Source: Pediococcus sp.
GTDB taxonomy: Bacteria > Bacillota > Bacilli > Lactobacillales > Lactobacillaceae
Direction of reading: 5' to 3'
Length of the DNA: 6,332 nucleotides
Assembly: GCA_022712335.1 (NCBI GenBank)
Contig: JALAGR010000060.1
Span: forward strand, 1 to 6,332
Positions 6,286 through 6,332 of the stretch are shown here, in pieces (within the stretch, counting starts at the first letter, position 1; each line of letters opens with the position of its first letter). Made by a program: the position numbers and the translations under genes. A model generated the notes under the pieces. It did no database searches. It was not told the DNA's origin and saw only the letters and a program-made list of their open reading frames with translations.

Positions 6286-6332
6286 TGAAGTGCCCCAGAA
6301 AAGTTAGACAAAAATCTAGCTATTTCTGGGGC
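6286..6332 (+). mobile_element. Putative left end of an IS3-family (IS150-group) insertion sequence, partial
   Basis: From 6286 the sequence reads TGAAGTGCCCCAGAAAAG and then TTAGACA. The TG terminus, the TGxCCC block and the GTTRGAC block at this spacing resemble ends of IS150-group elements as I remember them. The inner part forms a hairpin, also typical of the left end of such elements. If correct, the transposase genes would run rightward beyond the window. No transposase codons are visible, no second end or target duplication can be seen, and the alternative is a hairpin belonging to an unseen neighbouring gene. Confidence 0.4.
6292..6332. repeat. Long inverted repeat (hairpin) at the right edge
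   Basis: GCCCCAGAAA (6292-6301) is perfectly inverted as TTTCTGGGGC (6323-6332). Inside it, AGTTAGA (6302-6308) pairs with TCTAGCT (6315-6321) through one G-T wobble, leaving a bulged A at 6322 and a 6-nt loop (6309-6314). This makes 17 pairs in all. No T-run follows on the minus strand, so it does not look like a terminator in that direction; the plus-strand continuation lies outside the window. Confidence 0.9.

Noticed and set aside
6292..6332. Right-edge hairpin as a terminator for transcription entering the regulator
   Set aside because: On the minus strand the hairpin is followed by ACTTCATAAAGG, with no T-run; the plus-strand continuation is not visible, so a terminator in that direction cannot be judged.

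Overview
The window looks like chromosomal DNA of a low-GC Gram-positive bacterium, most likely a lactobacillus (Lactobacillaceae in the broad sense). The reasons are the AT-rich, lysine/asparagine-rich coding style, strong AGGAGG-type ribosome binding sites, a TTG start, extended -10 promoters, a CcpA (cre) operator, and the gene content: HelD, a catabolic acetolactate pathway, type I CoaA, and a Crp/Fnr protein resembling lactobacillar FLP. This assignment is inferred from composition and gene families; no search was run.

Layout. Positions 2-307 (+) are the 3' end of a UvrD-like helicase gene, most likely helD, closed by a hairpin terminator. An extended -10 promoter with a cre-like operator at the predicted transcription start then drives alsS (426-2102) and alsD (2115-2819), which are 12 bp apart with the alsD ribosome binding site over the alsS stop codon. 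Together they convert pyruvate to acetolactate and then to acetoin, a neutral overflow route for excess pyruvate. coaA (2873-3790), for pantothenate kinase, follows in the same direction with a weak promoter of its own and no visible terminator before it, so read-through from alsSD is possible. A strong, symmetrical terminator (3790-3827) closes this block and also serves the convergent block.

On the minus strand lie a Crp/Fnr-family regulator (6268-5582) and, 117 bp downstream of it, a membrane-anchored arylsulfate sulfotransferase-like protein (5464-3833) that keeps the family's catalytic His/Arg residues but has no cysteine. No terminator is visible between them, so they may be co-transcribed. 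At the right edge (6286-6332) is a long hairpin whose sequence resembles the left end of an IS3-family (IS150-group) insertion sequence. It begins immediately upstream of the regulator's ribosome binding site, so the regulator's native promoter may have been separated from it.

Most of the window is ordinary central metabolism. I see no phage, CRISPR, toxin-antitoxin or defence locus and no clearly new multi-gene system. The parts most worth a second look are the putative IS end upstream of the regulator, the cysteine-free sulfotransferase beside a two-cysteine Crp/Fnr regulator, and the cre site at the alsS start.
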